This document shows, piece after piece, positions 11,312 to 20,673 of a stretch of 64,000 nucleotides of DNA. Numbering within the stretch: the first letter of the stretch is position 1; the number at the start of each line of letters is the position of its first letter. The notes beneath the pieces were generated by a model. That model made no database searches. It was given only the letters and a program-made list of their open reading frames with translations, and was not told the origin of the DNA. Made by a program: the position numbers and the translations under genes. Location of the stretch: positions 62,001 through 126,000 of the forward strand of contig NZ_RXNR01000001.1 in the NCBI RefSeq assembly GCF_003966145.1, in the 5' to 3' direction. The stretch is from Lysinibacillus telephonicus (GTDB taxonomy: Bacteria; Bacillota; Bacilli; Bacillales_A; Planococcaceae).

Positions 11312-12010
11312 TTATTTGTTAACTACGCTAGAAGCATCAATTTTCACTGATGGTCCCATTGTTGTTGTAACGTTTACAGATTTCATGTAAGTACCTTTAG
11401 CTGCAGCTGGTTTAGCTTTTTGTACTACATCAAATACAGCTAAGAAGTTTTCTACTAATTTTTCTGTATCGAAAGAAACTTTACCGATAGGAGCGTGGAT
11501 AATACCAGCTTTATCTGCACGGTATTCTACTTTACCAGCTTTGATTTCTTCGATTGCTTTTGTTACGTCAAATGTTACAGTACCAGTTTTAGGGTTTGGC
11601 ATTAAACCTTTAGGTCCTAATACACGACCAAGTTTACCAACTTCACCCATCATGTCTGGAGTTGCAACGATAACGTCGAACTCAAACCAACCTTGTTGGA
11701 TTTTGTTGATATATTCAGCATCGCCTACGTAGTCAGCGCCAGCAGCTTCTGCTTCTTTAAGTTTTTCGCCTTTAGCGAAAACTAATACGCGTTGAGATTT
11801 ACCAGTTCCGTTTGGCAGTACTACTGCACCACGGATTTGTTGGTCGTTTTTACGAGTGTCGATACCTAGTTTGAATGCAACTTCAACTGTTGCATCGAAG
11901 TTTACAGTACTTGTTTGTTTTGCTAAAGCGATTGCTTCTTCAGCAGTGTATAATTTTGAACGGTCAACTAATTTAGCTGCCTCTTGCAGTCTTTTACCTT
12001 TTTTTACCAT
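11312..12010 (-). CDS. rplA: 50S ribosomal protein L1
   Basis: A 232-residue L1, the standard length, beginning [17 protein letters not shown]. It contains the conserved [19 protein letters not shown] loop and the second-domain [11 protein letters not shown] segment. L1 forms the mobile stalk that guides deacylated tRNA from the E site, and in many bacteria it represses its own operon. The ATG at 12008-12010 follows CAAGGAGG; a longer in-frame start 45 bases upstream lacks family support. It is transcribed with rplK, across a spacer that holds a strong hairpin. Confidence 0.96.
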   Translation of the reverse strand: MVKKGKRLQEAAKLVDRSKLYTAEEAIALAKQTSTVNFDATVEVAFKLGIDTRKNDQQIRGAVVLPNGTGKSQRVLVFAKGEKLKEAEAAGADYVGDAEYINKIQQGWFEFDVIVATPDMMGEVGKLGRVLGPKGLMPNPKTGTVTFDVTKAIEEIKAGKVEYRADKAGIIHAPIGKVSFDTEKLVENFLAVFDVVQKAKPAAAKGTYMKSVNVTTTMGPSVKIDASSVVNK

Positions 12011-12060
12011 TATCTTTTCCTCCTTGATTGTGGTTGTAGCGGATATTCCTCCCACGAATA

Positions 12061-12098
12061 GAGGTTGCGAGAGTTCAATACGAACTTAACGCAACCTC
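12061..12098 (-). promoter_or_regulatory. Hairpin between rplK and rplA
   Basis: GAGGTTGCG (12061-12069) pairs perfectly with CGCAACCTC (12090-12098), and the inside can form a second helix (AAGTTC / GAACT). No U-tract follows, so it is not a simple terminator. It could be an L1-responsive control structure or an mRNA processing site; the role is inferred from position only. Confidence 0.5.
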
Positions 12099-12135
12099 CA
12101 AAAACAAAAACATCATCATCAAGTAAAAATGGGAA

Positions 12136-12561
12136 TTAGTCTTCGATAACAATACCCATGCTTCGTGCTGTACCTTCAACCATCGCCATAGCCGCTTCAA
12201 CTGATGCAGCGTTTAGGTCTGGCATTTTTTGTTCAGCGATTTCGCGAACTTTATCACGTTTAACCGTTGCAACTTTTTTACGGTTTGGTTCACCTGATCC
12301 AGATTGGATACCTGCTGCTACTTTAAGTAACACTGCTGCAGGTGGAGTTTTTGTAATGAAAGTGAAAGAACGGTCTTCGAAAACTGTGATTTCAACTGGG
12401 ATAATTAAACCAGCTTGATCAGCAGTACGAGCGTTGAACTCCTTACAGAATCCCATGATATTTACACCCGCTTGACCTAGTGCAGGACCAACCGGTGGAG
12501 CTGGGTTAGCTTTACCAGCAGGGATTTGAAGTTTTACAATTTTAATAACTTTTTTAGCCAC
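12136..12561 (-). CDS. rplK: 50S ribosomal protein L11
   Basis: A 141-residue L11 with the proline-rich [18 protein letters not shown] near the N-terminus and the rRNA-binding C-terminal domain ([19 protein letters not shown]). It binds the GTPase-associated centre of 23S rRNA and is required for RelA-type stringent signalling and thiopeptide binding. The start is GTG at 12559-12561 (protein [12 protein letters not shown]), seven to eight bases after AAGGAGGTG; this gives the usual length. rplA follows by 125 bases. Confidence 0.95.
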   Translation of the reverse strand: MAKKVIKIVKLQIPAGKANPAPPVGPALGQAGVNIMGFCKEFNARTADQAGLIIPVEITVFEDRSFTFITKTPPAAVLLKVAAGIQSGSGEPNRKKVATVKRDKVREIAEQKMPDLNAASVEAAMAMVEGTARSMGIVIED

Positions 12562-12667
12562 GAGACACACCTCCTTAAGTCCGTGATGTGGTAATTGGGT
12601 TGCCCCTCCCACTCAATATCTGTCTGTCAGCTAATTGCCGATAACATTAAAAAATTAATTTATATGA

Positions 12668-12728
12668 CAGACTATCAAATTGACAGTCTGACCTATGAAA
12701 TGATACCACTTTTAATTTATATAAGCAA
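12668..12728 (-). promoter_or_regulatory. Sigma-A promoter and leader hairpin for rplK-rplA
   Basis: On the minus strand TTGCTT (12723-12728), a 17-base spacer and TATCAT (12700-12705) form a good promoter. Just downstream, CAGACT and AGTCTG form an extended hairpin (12668-12690) at the start of the predicted leader of about 130 bases. The rest of the spacer up to nusG is AT-rich and holds nothing I recognise. Confidence 0.7.
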
Positions 12729-12870
12729 GTATAAATATTATCCGTTTATAAAATCGAATTTGCGTTTATGGCACTCTGTTCCCCAAGGATCTTTACACCA
12801 TTCATCAATTATTTCGAATATGCATAAACTATTTTTTACAAATTTCTATGTTCAAGTTTTTAACATAACA

Positions 12871-13407
12871 CTATATTTTTTGAATTTGTTCAAAATCAAG
12901 TTCCATCTTAGTTTCGCGACCGAACATATCGATAATTACTTTTACTTTCCCTTTTTCTAGGTCAATTTCTTCCACTTTACCTTGGAAGTGGGCAAATGGA
13001 CCATCCAATACTTCTACTACTTCGCCGACAGTTACGTCTAATTCGCCGATTGCCTTTTTGGTAATACCCATTTGACGCAGTAAACGGTCTACTTCTTCCG
13101 GCAACAACGGAGTTGGTTTTGCTCCACCGCCAGATGAACCGATAAAGCCCGTTACTCCTGGAGTATTACGCACCACATACCATGACTCATCTGTTAAAAT
13201 CATTTCTACCAGTACATAACCAGGGAATACTTTACGCATAACTGTACGTTTTTTGCCATCTTTTAAATCTGTTTCTTCATGCTCCGGAACTATAACGCGG
13301 AAAATATTATCCTGCATCCCCATCGTTTCTACACGCTTTTCAAGGTTTGCCTTTACGCGATTTTCATAGCCTGAATAAGTATGAACTACATACCATCTTT
13401 TTTCCAT
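12871..13407 (-). CDS. nusG: Transcription termination/antitermination factor NusG
   Basis: A 178-residue NusG starting MEKRWYVVHTYSGYENRVK. The N-terminal NGN domain, which binds the polymerase clamp, includes VFPGYVLVEM and RNTPGVTGFIG. The C-terminal KOW domain spans about residues 125-178 (GEVVEVLDGPFAHFQGKVEE). It affects pausing, Rho-dependent termination and transcription-translation coupling. An in-frame ATG 45 bases upstream exists, but the internal ATG with AAAGGT upstream matches the family. In B. subtilis nusG follows secE closely. Here a 364-base spacer with a terminator and a repeat intervenes, so it probably has its own promoter. Confidence 0.95.
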   Translation of the reverse strand: MEKRWYVVHTYSGYENRVKANLEKRVETMGMQDNIFRVIVPEHEETDLKDGKKRTVMRKVFPGYVLVEMILTDESWYVVRNTPGVTGFIGSSGGGAKPTPLLPEEVDRLLRQMGITKKAIGELDVTVGEVVEVLDGPFAHFQGKVEEIDLEKGKVKVIIDMFGRETKMELDFEQIQKI

Positions 13408-13503
13408 ATTATTTTCGGACCTTTCGTCCGTCCCTCCTTCACTATGTCGCATGTGTATTTACGAAACTTCATATTCTTACGTTTATCACAAATTACAACA
13501 ATT

Positions 13504-13707
13504 AATCAATTACGCCTTGACGTAATTATGTCCGGATTTCGGACTCGTGTTTGGGCCAACATAATGTTGGTCAGTTAACCGTTGTCGCATGGATGCGACG
13601 TACTTAGGTTAACTTCCTTATCTCAACTCCCCGCGAAATCCGTGACATCTGCCAGAGGCTTTATCTTCATTCAGTAGAGGTTTGAACCCCTATTGAATGA
13701 AGATAAA
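13504..13707. repeat. Structured intergenic repeat in the secE-nusG spacer (copy A)
   Basis: The element opens with AATCAATTACGCCTTGACGT and continues through TCCGGATTT. It then holds a palindrome CCAACATAATGTTGG (13556-13570), a nested hairpin AGTTAACC / GGTTAACT enclosing GTCGCAT / ATGCGAC (13573-13614), the segment AAATCCGTGACATCTGCC, and a 48-base near-perfect hairpin (13660-13707; TTTATCTTCATTCA / TGAATGAAGATAAA). The opening and the AAATC-GTGAC segment recur at 20674-20765. No ORF lies in the spacer. Confidence 0.75.
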
Positions 13708-13718
13708 AACAAATGAAA

Positions 13719-13744
13719 AAAACCCGCAAACTTCAAGACGGGCT
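13719..13744 (-). terminator. Intrinsic terminator after rpmG-secE
   Basis: On the minus strand AGCCCGT pairs with GCGGGTT (two wobbles) around a 10- to 11-base loop and runs into TTTTTTTC. It starts 28 bases after the secE stop, so most rpmG-secE transcripts probably end before nusG. Confidence 0.75.
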
Positions 13745-13771
13745 ATTTTCAAAATATTAACATTGCATGAA

Positions 13772-13957
13772 TTATAAATCTAAATACCAACGGAATAGTT
13801 TCGAAACGCCTAAATCAACTAACACAAAAAATATTGCCATAAAAATAACTGTTGAAACTACGACAACTGTATATTTTGTAAGCTCTTTACTTTTTGGCCA
13901 GCTTGTCTTTCTCATTTCTGACATTACGTCATGCAGAAATTGCTTAATCTTGCCCAT
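13772..13957 (-). CDS. secE: Preprotein translocase subunit SecE
   Basis: A 61-residue protein, typical of the short Gram-positive SecE. It has an N-terminal amphipathic helix, then EMRKTSWPKSKELTKYT (the conserved TSWP..[EK]L motif), and one membrane span at about residues 31-50. SecE clamps the SecY channel and is essential for Sec export. A TCGGAGG ribosome binding site precedes the ATG. It follows the 48-residue L33 gene by 61 bases. Confidence 0.95.
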   Translation of the reverse strand: MGKIKQFLHDVMSEMRKTSWPKSKELTKYTVVVVSTVIFMAIFFVLVDLGVSKLFRWYLDL

Positions 13958-14018
13958 TCTAGCTTAACCTCCGAAAAAATCATCTATTCTATGTTTCAAT
14001 GTTATTTGATGAATAAAG

Positions 14019-14165
14019 TTATCGTGTTTGCTTATGCACGGTATGCTCATTGCAATGGGAACAAAACTTTTTCAATTCAAGTCGTTTTGTTGAACCTTCT
14101 TTTTCATTGAATGAGTAGTTTCTTGACCCACATTTCTCACAGCATAAAACTATCTTCTTTGCCAT
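14019..14165 (-). CDS. rpmG: 50S ribosomal protein L33, zinc-ribbon form
   Basis: A small 48-residue gene. The product begins [20 protein letters not shown] and ends [17 protein letters not shown]. Two CxxC pairs (CEKC and CSHC) form the zinc ribbon of the C+ type of L33. Bacillus usually also carries a zinc-independent copy used when zinc is scarce, and this would be the zinc-dependent one. AATAGGTGA precedes the ATG. Its place between sigH and secE matches the rpmG position in B. subtilis. Confidence 0.9.
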   Translation of the reverse strand: MAKKIVLCCEKCGSRNYSFNEKEGSTKRLELKKFCSHCNEHTVHKQTR

Positions 14166-14247
14166 TTTGAAATTCACCTATTTCGGCATTTTGTCTTTTA
14201 AAGACTAACACCTAATAACTATGATGTCAACAAGCGGAAATGCTAGC

Positions 14248-14895
14248 TTATCCGATTTCACCAATTTCAAGATGGCGCTCTAGTTTGCGTTTTACTCTTT
14301 GCAGGGCATTATCAATCGATTTTACATGGCGATTCAGTTCTTCTGATATTTCGTTATACGATTGCCCATCTAAATATAACGCAAGTACCTGTTGCTCAAG
14401 CTCACTTAATATTTCACCAATCTTTTCTTCCAAGCGTGAATACTCTTCACGATTAATCATTAAATACTCAGGGTCTTCTGACTCCGAACTCGTAATGATG
14501 TCCATTAATGTACGATCTGATTCCTCATCATAAATTGGTTTATCGAGAGAAACATAGGAATTAAGCGGAATGTGCTTTTGACGCGTTGCCGTTTTTATAG
14601 CAGTTATAATTTGGCGAGTAATACAAAGCTCCGCAAACGCACGAAATGAGGAAAGCTTGTCCCCCTTAAAATCTCGTATTGCTTTATATAAACCTATCAT
14701 TCCTTCTTGGACAATATCTTCCCTATCTGCTCCAATTAAAAAATAAGAACGTGCCTTCGCTTTAACGAACATCCGATATTTCGTAATTAAATAATCTAAC
14801 GCTTCTGTATTACCTTGATGTACTTGCTCAACAAGCATTTCATCTGACAGCTCTTCAAATCGGTGTAACACTTGTGTTTGACTACCTTTTAGCAA
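14248..14895 (-). CDS. sigH: RNA polymerase sigma-H factor (transition state/sporulation)
   Basis: A sigma-70-family protein very close to B. subtilis SigH. Region 2 includes SYFLIGADREDIVQEGMIGL and region 4 includes SYNEISEELNRHVKSIDNA. SigH directs genes for entry into sporulation and competence. I place the start at TTG 14893-14895 after GGGGTGAGG, giving 215 residues. A longer reading to 14964 would begin in the -35 box of the gene's own promoter. Other starts between these cannot be excluded. It follows rae1 and precedes rpmG. Confidence 0.9.
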   Translation of the reverse strand: MLKGSQTQVLHRFEELSDEMLVEQVHQGNTEALDYLITKYRMFVKAKARSYFLIGADREDIVQEGMIGLYKAIRDFKGDKLSSFRAFAELCITRQIITAIKTATRQKHIPLNSYVSLDKPIYDEESDRTLMDIITSSESEDPEYLMINREEYSRLEEKIGEILSELEQQVLALYLDGQSYNEISEELNRHVKSIDNALQRVKRKLERHLEIGEIG

Positions 14896-14934
14896 CGGCC
14901 TCACCCCAGTAACGTTCGATATTCTAATACGAAC

Positions 14935-14964
14935 AGTATAACGGAAATGGAAAATATCGGTCAA
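14935..14964 (-). promoter_or_regulatory. Sigma-A promoter for sigH
   Basis: On the minus strand TTGACC (14959-14964) is followed after 18 bases by TATACT (14935-14940), 40 bases before the proposed TTG start. B. subtilis sigH also has its own sigma-A promoter, repressed by AbrB. I did not try to define an AbrB site. Confidence 0.65.
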
Positions 14965-14968
14965 TTAG

Positions 14969-15481
14969 TTATTTCAAACCTCTTCTCCATTTCTCAAAAG
15001 CTAGTTCAACTTCTTTTGATAGAGGTATTCTAGATTTCGGTTTTTCCTCGTGTGTCGTCTTCACTTCTGCTGAGATGTTTGATTGTATAATTTCCATTTC
15101 TATTTCTAATTCACGTGCGGATTTTCGAAGTGCACCATTTCCAAAAATTACGTTTTGCTCTGTCATATCTGAGGTAGCTACATAGATTTGAATTTTTCTT
15201 CCCTTTAGTTCATTTGTTAACTTTTCAATACGTTCATCTGCTGTCTCATTTTTTCTAGTATAAATAATTTCAACACCATTTTGAACATAGGTTTGTTGCG
15301 CACCTGGAACTAAATGGGCATCAAACACAACAATCACCCGCGCCCCTATAGCAGCTCTATATTCTGCCATAAGGTCAAGCAGGCGATTACGGGCTTCCTC
15401 AAAATTAGTATCACGAAGAGGACGCAGCTCTTTCCATGCGCCGATCATGTTGTAGCCATCAACAAGTAAAATCGTTTGCAT
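14969..15481 (-). CDS. rae1: NYN-domain ribosome-associated mRNA endonuclease Rae1 (YacP)
   Basis: A 170-residue PIN/NYN-fold nuclease. The N-terminal acidic motif ILLVDGYNMIGAW and the later VVFDAH and VATSDMTEQ carry the conserved catalytic Asp residues. In B. subtilis Rae1 enters the ribosomal A site and cleaves certain mRNAs during translation. It starts 8 bases after rlmB ends and belongs to the cysE-cysS-mrnC-rlmB-rae1 series. The ribosome binding site is weak (GGATAAG), which suggests translational coupling to rlmB. Confidence 0.88.
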   Translation of the reverse strand: MQTILLVDGYNMIGAWKELRPLRDTNFEEARNRLLDLMAEYRAAIGARVIVVFDAHLVPGAQQTYVQNGVEIIYTRKNETADERIEKLTNELKGRKIQIYVATSDMTEQNVIFGNGALRKSARELEIEMEIIQSNISAEVKTTHEEKPKSRIPLSKEVELAFEKWRRGLK

Positions 15482-15489
15482 AACGCATC

Positions 15490-16242
15490 TTATCCATTCT
15501 TTTCTTGACGCTTTCTGTACACTTCATACATTAACAACGCAGCAGCCACAGATGCATTAAGTGATGTAACATGACCAATCATCGGCAAGTGATATAAAAA
15601 ATCGCATTTATCTTTTAATAAACGGCTCATTCCACGTCCTTCACTGCCGATAATAATAGCTAATGGGAGGGTTGCATCCATCTTTCGGTAATCTGCCGAA
15701 CCTTTTGCGTCTGTACCAGCTATCCAAATACCACGTTCTTTTAGTTCATCGACCGTTTGCGCAAGGTTTGTAACACGAACAACCGGAACATGTTCAATCG
15801 CACCAGTTGAAGCCTTCGCCACAACAGCAGTCAGTCCAACTGCACGGCGTTTTGGAATAATAATGCCATGTACGCCAATCGCATCAGCAGTACGCATAAT
15901 AGAACCAAGGTTATGAGGATCCTCCAACTCATCTAAAATGAGGAAGAAAGGATCTTCATTTTTATCCTTTGCTGCATTAAATAAATCCTCTAACTCCGCG
16001 TACTTATAAGCTGCCACAGAGGCAACTATCCCTTGATGGTTTGCATCCGATAATTGATCGATTTTTTTCTTTGGAACAAATTGAACAAGGACGCCACGTT
16101 CACGAGCCAAGTCTAACAACTCATGAATTCCTGCTTTTTTTACCCCTTCAGCTACCCATAATTTATTAATTTCACGGCCTGAACGAAGCGCTTCAAGTAC
16201 TGGATTTTTTCCAGCAATCATTTCACCATTTTGCTCACTCAT
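15490..16242 (-). CDS. rlmB: 23S rRNA (guanosine-2'-O-)-methyltransferase RlmB (SpoU family)
   Basis: A 250-residue SPOUT methyltransferase. The N-terminal SpoU substrate-binding domain starts GKNPVLEALRSGREI. The knotted catalytic domain carries LDELEDPHNLGSIMRTADA, IIGSEGRGMSRLLKD and LPMIGHVTSLNASVAAALL, the three SpoU motifs. It 2'-O-methylates a guanosine in domain V of 23S rRNA. I start at ATG 16240-16242, nine bases after AAAGGGGGC. One base separates it from mrnC, so they are surely cotranscribed. Confidence 0.9.
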   Translation of the reverse strand: MSEQNGEMIAGKNPVLEALRSGREINKLWVAEGVKKAGIHELLDLARERGVLVQFVPKKKIDQLSDANHQGIVASVAAYKYAELEDLFNAAKDKNEDPFFLILDELEDPHNLGSIMRTADAIGVHGIIIPKRRAVGLTAVVAKASTGAIEHVPVVRVTNLAQTVDELKERGIWIAGTDAKGSADYRKMDATLPLAIIIGSEGRGMSRLLKDKCDFLYHLPMIGHVTSLNASVAAALLMYEVYRKRQEKNG

Positions 16243-16243
16243 G

Positions 16244-16660
16244 TTACGAAGCCCCCTTTGATTGTTCAACTATTTGAATAGCATAATCAATAATCTCATT
16301 CACACGATCCACTTGCTTTGTTAAGTAAAGACTGCCTAACACCGCTTCAAATCCTGAACTATTACGATATGTTAGTACATCGGTGTTTTTAGGTACAGAG
16401 CCAGACTTTGCATTGCGGCCCCTTTTATATACTGCAATTTCTTCCTCAGTTAAAAAGTTCTCATCGATTAAACGGTGAACAATCATTGACTGGGCTTTTG
16501 CAGAAACATAGTTTGTTGCCTCTTTGTGCAATCTATTTGGTTTTGCCGTCCCCTTTATGAGGAGATGCTCTCTTATTCTTTGCTCAAGAACAGCATCCCC
16601 CATATAGGCTAAAGCTAACGCATTTAATTGTTTCACATCTTCTACACGCAGTTGCGGCAT
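16244..16660 (-). CDS. mrnC: Mini-ribonuclease III
   Basis: A 138-residue RNase III catalytic domain lacking the double-stranded RNA-binding domain, as Mini-III does. The signature reads NALALAYMGDAVLEQRIREH, with the acidic catalytic residues in YMGDAVLE, and the second acidic segment is SSGFEAVLGSLYL. It matures the ends of 23S rRNA by cutting the paired precursor ends. The ATG at 16658-16660 follows ACGAGG. It is packed one base from cysS upstream and one base from rlmB downstream. Confidence 0.92.
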   Translation of the reverse strand: MPQLRVEDVKQLNALALAYMGDAVLEQRIREHLLIKGTAKPNRLHKEATNYVSAKAQSMIVHRLIDENFLTEEEIAVYKRGRNAKSGSVPKNTDVLTYRNSSGFEAVLGSLYLTKQVDRVNEIIDYAIQIVEQSKGAS

Positions 16661-16661
16661 C

Positions 16662-18065
16662 TTACAAACCTCGTTTCCAACGTGTACCTTGACGAGTATC
16701 TTCAAGAACAATATTCATGCCTAACAGTTGGTCACGAATTTCATCAGAACGGGCAAAATCACGATTTTTACGTGCGATATTTCTTTCTTCTATCAACGCT
16801 TCAATTTCTTCATCGAGAAGTTCGTCTTCAGTGGAAAATTTAATGCCTAATACTTCACCAAGAACATCAAAAGTTTCAATCAACGCTTTTAGCACACGTT
16901 CTTCAGTATTGCTTTCATTTAAGTACGTATTTGCAATTCGCGCTAATTCAAATAATACAGATATTGCATTTGCAGTATTGAAGTCGTCGTCCATTGCAAC
17001 TTCAAATTGTTTTTTCACTTCATCAATTTTCGCTAAATATTCTTCACCATTTTTTGATAAGTTTGCTGATGCGCTTAAGCGATATTGAACATTTGAATAT
17101 GCTGTACGAAGTCGTTCTAGACCCGAACGTGCTGATTCAACTAAATCTTGCGCAAAATTAATTGGGTGACGGTAATGTACAGACAGCATAAAGAAACGTA
17201 AAACCTGGGGATCAATTTGCTGACGGATATCATTTACTAAAACAAAGTTACCAAGTGATTTCGACATTTTTTCATTGTCGATGTTAATGTAACCGTTATG
17301 CATCCAATAACGAGCAAAGGTTTTCCCTGTATAACTTTCAGATTGCGCAATCTCATTCTCATGATGAGGGAATGTTAAGTCTTGACCTCCTGCATGAATG
17401 TCAATTGTGTCACCTAAATGTTCACGAGCCATTACAGAACATTCAATATGCCATCCTGGTCGACCATCTCCCCAAGGACTCTCCCATTTGATTTCACCCG
17501 GTTTTGCCGCCTTCCAAAGCGCAAAATCAAGCGGGTCCTCTTTTTTCTCACCGGCTTCAATACGTGCCCCAACTTTTAAATCATCAATCGACTGATGTGA
17601 AAGTTTTCCGTAGCCATCAAATTTACGTGTGCGGTAATAAACATCTCCTTGTGATTCATAAGCATACCCTTTTTCTATAAGAGTACCGATAAACGAAATA
17701 ATATCTTCCATATGATTTGTTACACGAGGATGTACATCTGCTTTTTTACAACCTAACGCAGTAATATCATCAAAATAAGCATTAATGAACCGATTCGTTA
17801 ATTCAGAAACTTCTTCACCTAGTTCATTAGCTGCTTTAATAATTTTGTCATCAACATCAGTGAAGTTTGAAACGTATTTCACTTCAAATCCTTTATATTG
17901 AAAGTAGCGGCGAACCGTATCATAAACGATAACTGGACGGGCATTCCCGATGTGAATAAAGTTATAAACGGTCGGACCGCATACATACATTTTTACTTTC
18001 CCTTCTTCAAGCGGAACAAATGGTTCTTTTTGTCTCGTTAAAGAATTAAAAATTTGAATAGTCAA
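16662..18065 (-). CDS. cysS: Cysteinyl-tRNA synthetase
   Basis: A 467-residue class I synthetase. [18 protein letters not shown] contains the first zinc-ligand Cys and the HIGH-type motif; GWHIECS and HHENEIAQ give the remaining zinc ligands; [10 protein letters not shown] is the KMSKS loop. It charges tRNA-Cys in the cytosol. The start is TTG, eight bases after AAAGGAGAG. It lies two bases after cysE, so cysteine synthesis and cysteine charging share one transcript behind the cysteine T-box. Confidence 0.96.
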   Translation of the reverse strand: MTIQIFNSLTRQKEPFVPLEEGKVKMYVCGPTVYNFIHIGNARPVIVYDTVRRYFQYKGFEVKYVSNFTDVDDKIIKAANELGEEVSELTNRFINAYFDDITALGCKKADVHPRVTNHMEDIISFIGTLIEKGYAYESQGDVYYRTRKFDGYGKLSHQSIDDLKVGARIEAGEKKEDPLDFALWKAAKPGEIKWESPWGDGRPGWHIECSVMAREHLGDTIDIHAGGQDLTFPHHENEIAQSESYTGKTFARYWMHNGYINIDNEKMSKSLGNFVLVNDIRQQIDPQVLRFFMLSVHYRHPINFAQDLVESARSGLERLRTAYSNVQYRLSASANLSKNGEEYLAKIDEVKKQFEVAMDDDFNTANAISVLFELARIANTYLNESNTEERVLKALIETFDVLGEVLGIKFSTEDELLDEEIEALIEERNIARKNRDFARSDEIRDQLLGMNIVLEDTRQGTRWKRGL

Positions 18066-18067
18066 TT

Positions 18068-18712
18068 CTATCTCTCCTTTTGAGATTCCAATAGCTGGAG
18101 CTGCAATTCTTCAATTTTCTTTTCGAGCTTTTCAAAACGATCCTGAATAGGGTCAGGAATATTTTGATGATCAAGCTTTTTATCTGTAGTTTTAACGCCA
18201 TCTTGAATTACAACTTTTCCAGGGATGCCTACTACAGTAGCATTTGGCGGTACATCCTTTAGTACAACTGAGCCAGCACCAACCTTACTATTTTCTCCAA
18301 TCGTAATGGATCCTAATACTTTAGCGCCCGATGCAACTAAAACATTATCCTTTAGTGTTGGATGACGTTTGCCCTTTTCTTTTCCTGTACCACCTAGTGT
18401 AACTCCTTGATACAGAATAACATTATCACCAATTTCACATGTTTCGCCAATCACAACCCCTGTACCATGGTCAATAAAGAAACGTCGGCCGATTTTGGCA
18501 CCAGGGTGAATTTCAATTCCAGTAAAGAATTTACTTATTTGAGAAATAGCGCGTGCGATAAAGAAAAATTTTCTCTTATAAAACCAGTGTGCAATACGGT
18601 GCGACCAAGTAGCATGAAGACCTGAATAAGTTAGGACAACTTCCAATACACTACGAGCAGCTGGATCATTTTCGAATATGTTATCAATATCTTCCTTTAA
18701 TCTTTTGAACAC
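18068..18712 (-). CDS. cysE: Serine O-acetyltransferase
   Basis: A 214-residue left-handed parallel beta-helix acetyltransferase. It carries [20 protein letters not shown] and [19 protein letters not shown], the acetyl-CoA and serine-binding regions, and a charged C-terminal helix. It makes O-acetylserine, the first committed step of cysteine synthesis. I start at the GTG 18710-18712 ([11 protein letters not shown]), six bases after AAGGGGTG, which aligns with B. subtilis CysE. The GTG nine bases upstream lies within that binding site. It is controlled by the T-box at 18808-19090. Confidence 0.93.
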   Translation of the reverse strand: MFKRLKEDIDNIFENDPAARSVLEVVLTYSGLHATWSHRIAHWFYKRKFFFIARAISQISKFFTGIEIHPGAKIGRRFFIDHGTGVVIGETCEIGDNVILYQGVTLGGTGKEKGKRHPTLKDNVLVASGAKVLGSITIGENSKVGAGSVVLKDVPPNATVVGIPGKVVIQDGVKTTDKKLDHQNIPDPIQDRFEKLEKKIEELQLQLLESQKER

Positions 18713-18807
18713 AATAAACACCCCTTATATTGTTTTATCTTTTTCCCTTTGTTGTTGGATTTCCCCCAAGAAGCTCCTAAAAGCACATGCTGAATGAAAA
18801 TAAAAAA

Positions 18808-19090
18808 CGTCTCTGCCATAAAAAAATGACAGAGACGCTTAAAAATGCGCGGTTCCACTCTGATTGAAGGTATAAATGTACCTTATTGCCGATATCCCGG
18901 GTAGTCCGAACAATAAATAATAATACCTTCCGCTCAAAGTCCAATAACGAGGACGAACCGACTTGCCTACTTATTTTCAGCAAAGTGCTCAAAGGTGCAT
19001 TTCCGTAAAACAGAGGTCTAGGTCACTTTCAGCCGATGATGACCCTCTCTTTGAGAACATAATTTACGTACTTCTCCTTCTCAACGCTTT
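18808..19090 (-). promoter_or_regulatory. T-box riboswitch, cysteine-specific, upstream of cysE-cysS
   Basis: The minus strand carries the T-box core AGAGTGGAACCGCGC (18847-18861) followed by a terminator, CGTCTCTGTCA / TGGCAGAGACG, and TTTTTTATTTTC (18808-18837). Upstream is a Stem I-like region with AGAGAGGG and a specifier context AAATGCACC whose codon UGC (18997-18999) is cysteine. Uncharged tRNA-Cys would stabilise the antiterminator and switch on cysE and cysS. This structure fills most of the 476-base gap between gltX and cysE. Confidence 0.9.
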
Positions 19091-19188
19091 AAATTTTATG
19101 AAACTACCTATAGAGGTATATTTATAATCCAACAAAGTTAAATTCATTTTACAATACGTTTTTTAAATGTCAATTAAAATGCAAGTCA

Positions 19189-20649
19189 TTACTTAGCGTA
19201 TTTTTCAATTCGAGCAATCGCCTTATCTTTACCAATTAAAGCGATGGAATCCGGCAATTCAGGGCCATGTGTTTGACCAGTTGTTACAACGCGGATTGGC
19301 ATAAATAAGTTTTTCCCTTTATGTCCTGTCTCTTTTTGTACTGCTTTAATCGCATCTTTTATTGAGGGTGCATCAAAAGTTTCTAATGATTCGAGTTGCG
19401 CTTTGAAGGCAGCCATTACTTCAGGAACTTGTTCCCCTGCTAATACCTCTTTAGCAGCTTCATCATATTCAATCTCTTCTGTGAAGAATAGACTTGATAA
19501 TTCTACAATTTCTGCACCATAGCTCATTTGATTATGGTATAGAGCGATTAAAGAAGTTGCCCATGCTTGTTGTTCTGCTGTCAATTCTTGAGGAAGCAGA
19601 CCTGCTTTTTGTAAATGTGGAAGTGACAACTCCACTACTTTTTCAAGAGAAAGCTTTTTAATGTATTGGTTGTTCATCCATGTTAGTTTATTTTTATCAA
19701 ACATAGAAGGTGACTTAGAAAGTCGTTTTTCATCAAAAATTTCGATGAATTGTTCTTTAGTAAAGATTTCTTCTTCCCCTTCAGGAGACCAACCAAGTAA
19801 AGCGAAGAAGTTAAACATCGCTTCAGGTAAATAGCCAAGGTCCTTATATTGGGAAACAAATTGAATAATTGTTTCATCGCGTTTTGATAACTTTTTATGA
19901 TCTTCATTTACGATTAATGTCATATGACCGTATTGAGGATATTCCCAGCCAAATGCATCGAAAATCATCATTTGTTTTGGTGTATTTGATAAATGCTCTT
20001 CTCCACGGAAAACATGTGTAATATCCATAAAGTGGTCATCTAATACAACCGCATAGTTGTATGTTGGGATTCCGTTCGCTTTTACAAGCACCCAGTCACC
20101 AACATCTTTTGATTCGAATGTAACATCACCACGCACTAAGTCTGTGAAATGGTATGTCGTATTTTCAGGTACACGCATACGAATTGTGTAGGGAATGCCA
20201 GCTGCTTCTTTAGCGGCTACTTCTTCTTTTGTTAAATGGCGGCATTTTCCATCATAAGTTGGGGCAGCGACGCCTTTTGCTCTTTGTGCTTCACGCGATG
20301 CTTCCAATTCTTCTGATGTACAGAAACATTTGTATGCAATGCCGCGCTCTAATAGCTCTTCAGCATGCTTTTTATAAATATCCAAACGTTCCATTTGACG
20401 GTATGGTTCGTAAGGTCCCCCTATATCGATTGATTCGTCAGGAATAATGCCTAACCAGCGAAGGTTATCAAGCTGTGAAGCTTCTCCTCCCTCAACATTA
20501 CGCTCGATATCTGTATCCTCAATACGTACGATAAATTTACCGTTGTGATGCTTTGCAAATAAATAGTTAAATAACGCGGTACGCGCCCCACCAATGTGTA
20601 AAAATCCTGTTGGGCTCGGCGCATAACGAACGCGAACTTCCTTTGTCAT
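19189..20649 (-). CDS. gltX: Glutamyl-tRNA synthetase
   Basis: A 486-residue class I Glu[20 protein letters not shown] is the HIGH region, and KKLSKRDET is the KMSKS-type loop. The C-terminal anticodon-binding domain (about residues 325-486) is complete. In Bacillales this enzyme is normally non-discriminating, also charging tRNA-Gln for later amidation by GatCAB; I infer that here. TAGGAGG precedes the ATG. A 281-base spacer with a repeat separates it from ispF. Confidence 0.95.
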   Translation of the reverse strand: MTKEVRVRYAPSPTGFLHIGGARTALFNYLFAKHHNGKFIVRIEDTDIERNVEGGEASQLDNLRWLGIIPDESIDIGGPYEPYRQMERLDIYKKHAEELLERGIAYKCFCTSEELEASREAQRAKGVAAPTYDGKCRHLTKEEVAAKEAAGIPYTIRMRVPENTTYHFTDLVRGDVTFESKDVGDWVLVKANGIPTYNYAVVLDDHFMDITHVFRGEEHLSNTPKQMMIFDAFGWEYPQYGHMTLIVNEDHKKLSKRDETIIQFVSQYKDLGYLPEAMFNFFALLGWSPEGEEEIFTKEQFIEIFDEKRLSKSPSMFDKNKLTWMNNQYIKKLSLEKVVELSLPHLQKAGLLPQELTAEQQAWATSLIALYHNQMSYGAEIVELSSLFFTEEIEYDEAAKEVLAGEQVPEVMAAFKAQLESLETFDAPSIKDAIKAVQKETGHKGKNLFMPIRVVTTGQTHGPELPDSIALIGKDKAIARIEKYAK

Positions 20650-20673
20650 AGTTACTGCCTCCTATATTGTTTC

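Noticed and set aside
13504-13707. Possibility that the repeated hairpins are a CRISPR array
   Set aside because: The units are not regularly spaced, and copies are dispersed rather than tandem; no cas genes occur in the window.
14896-14964. TTG start for sigH giving 238 residues
   Set aside because: That TTG is the first part of the -35 box TTGACC of a good promoter, so it would not be in the transcript.
18777-18992. A 71-residue minus-strand ORF upstream of cysE
   Set aside because: It falls within the T-box leader and its terminator; the sequence is explained by RNA structure.
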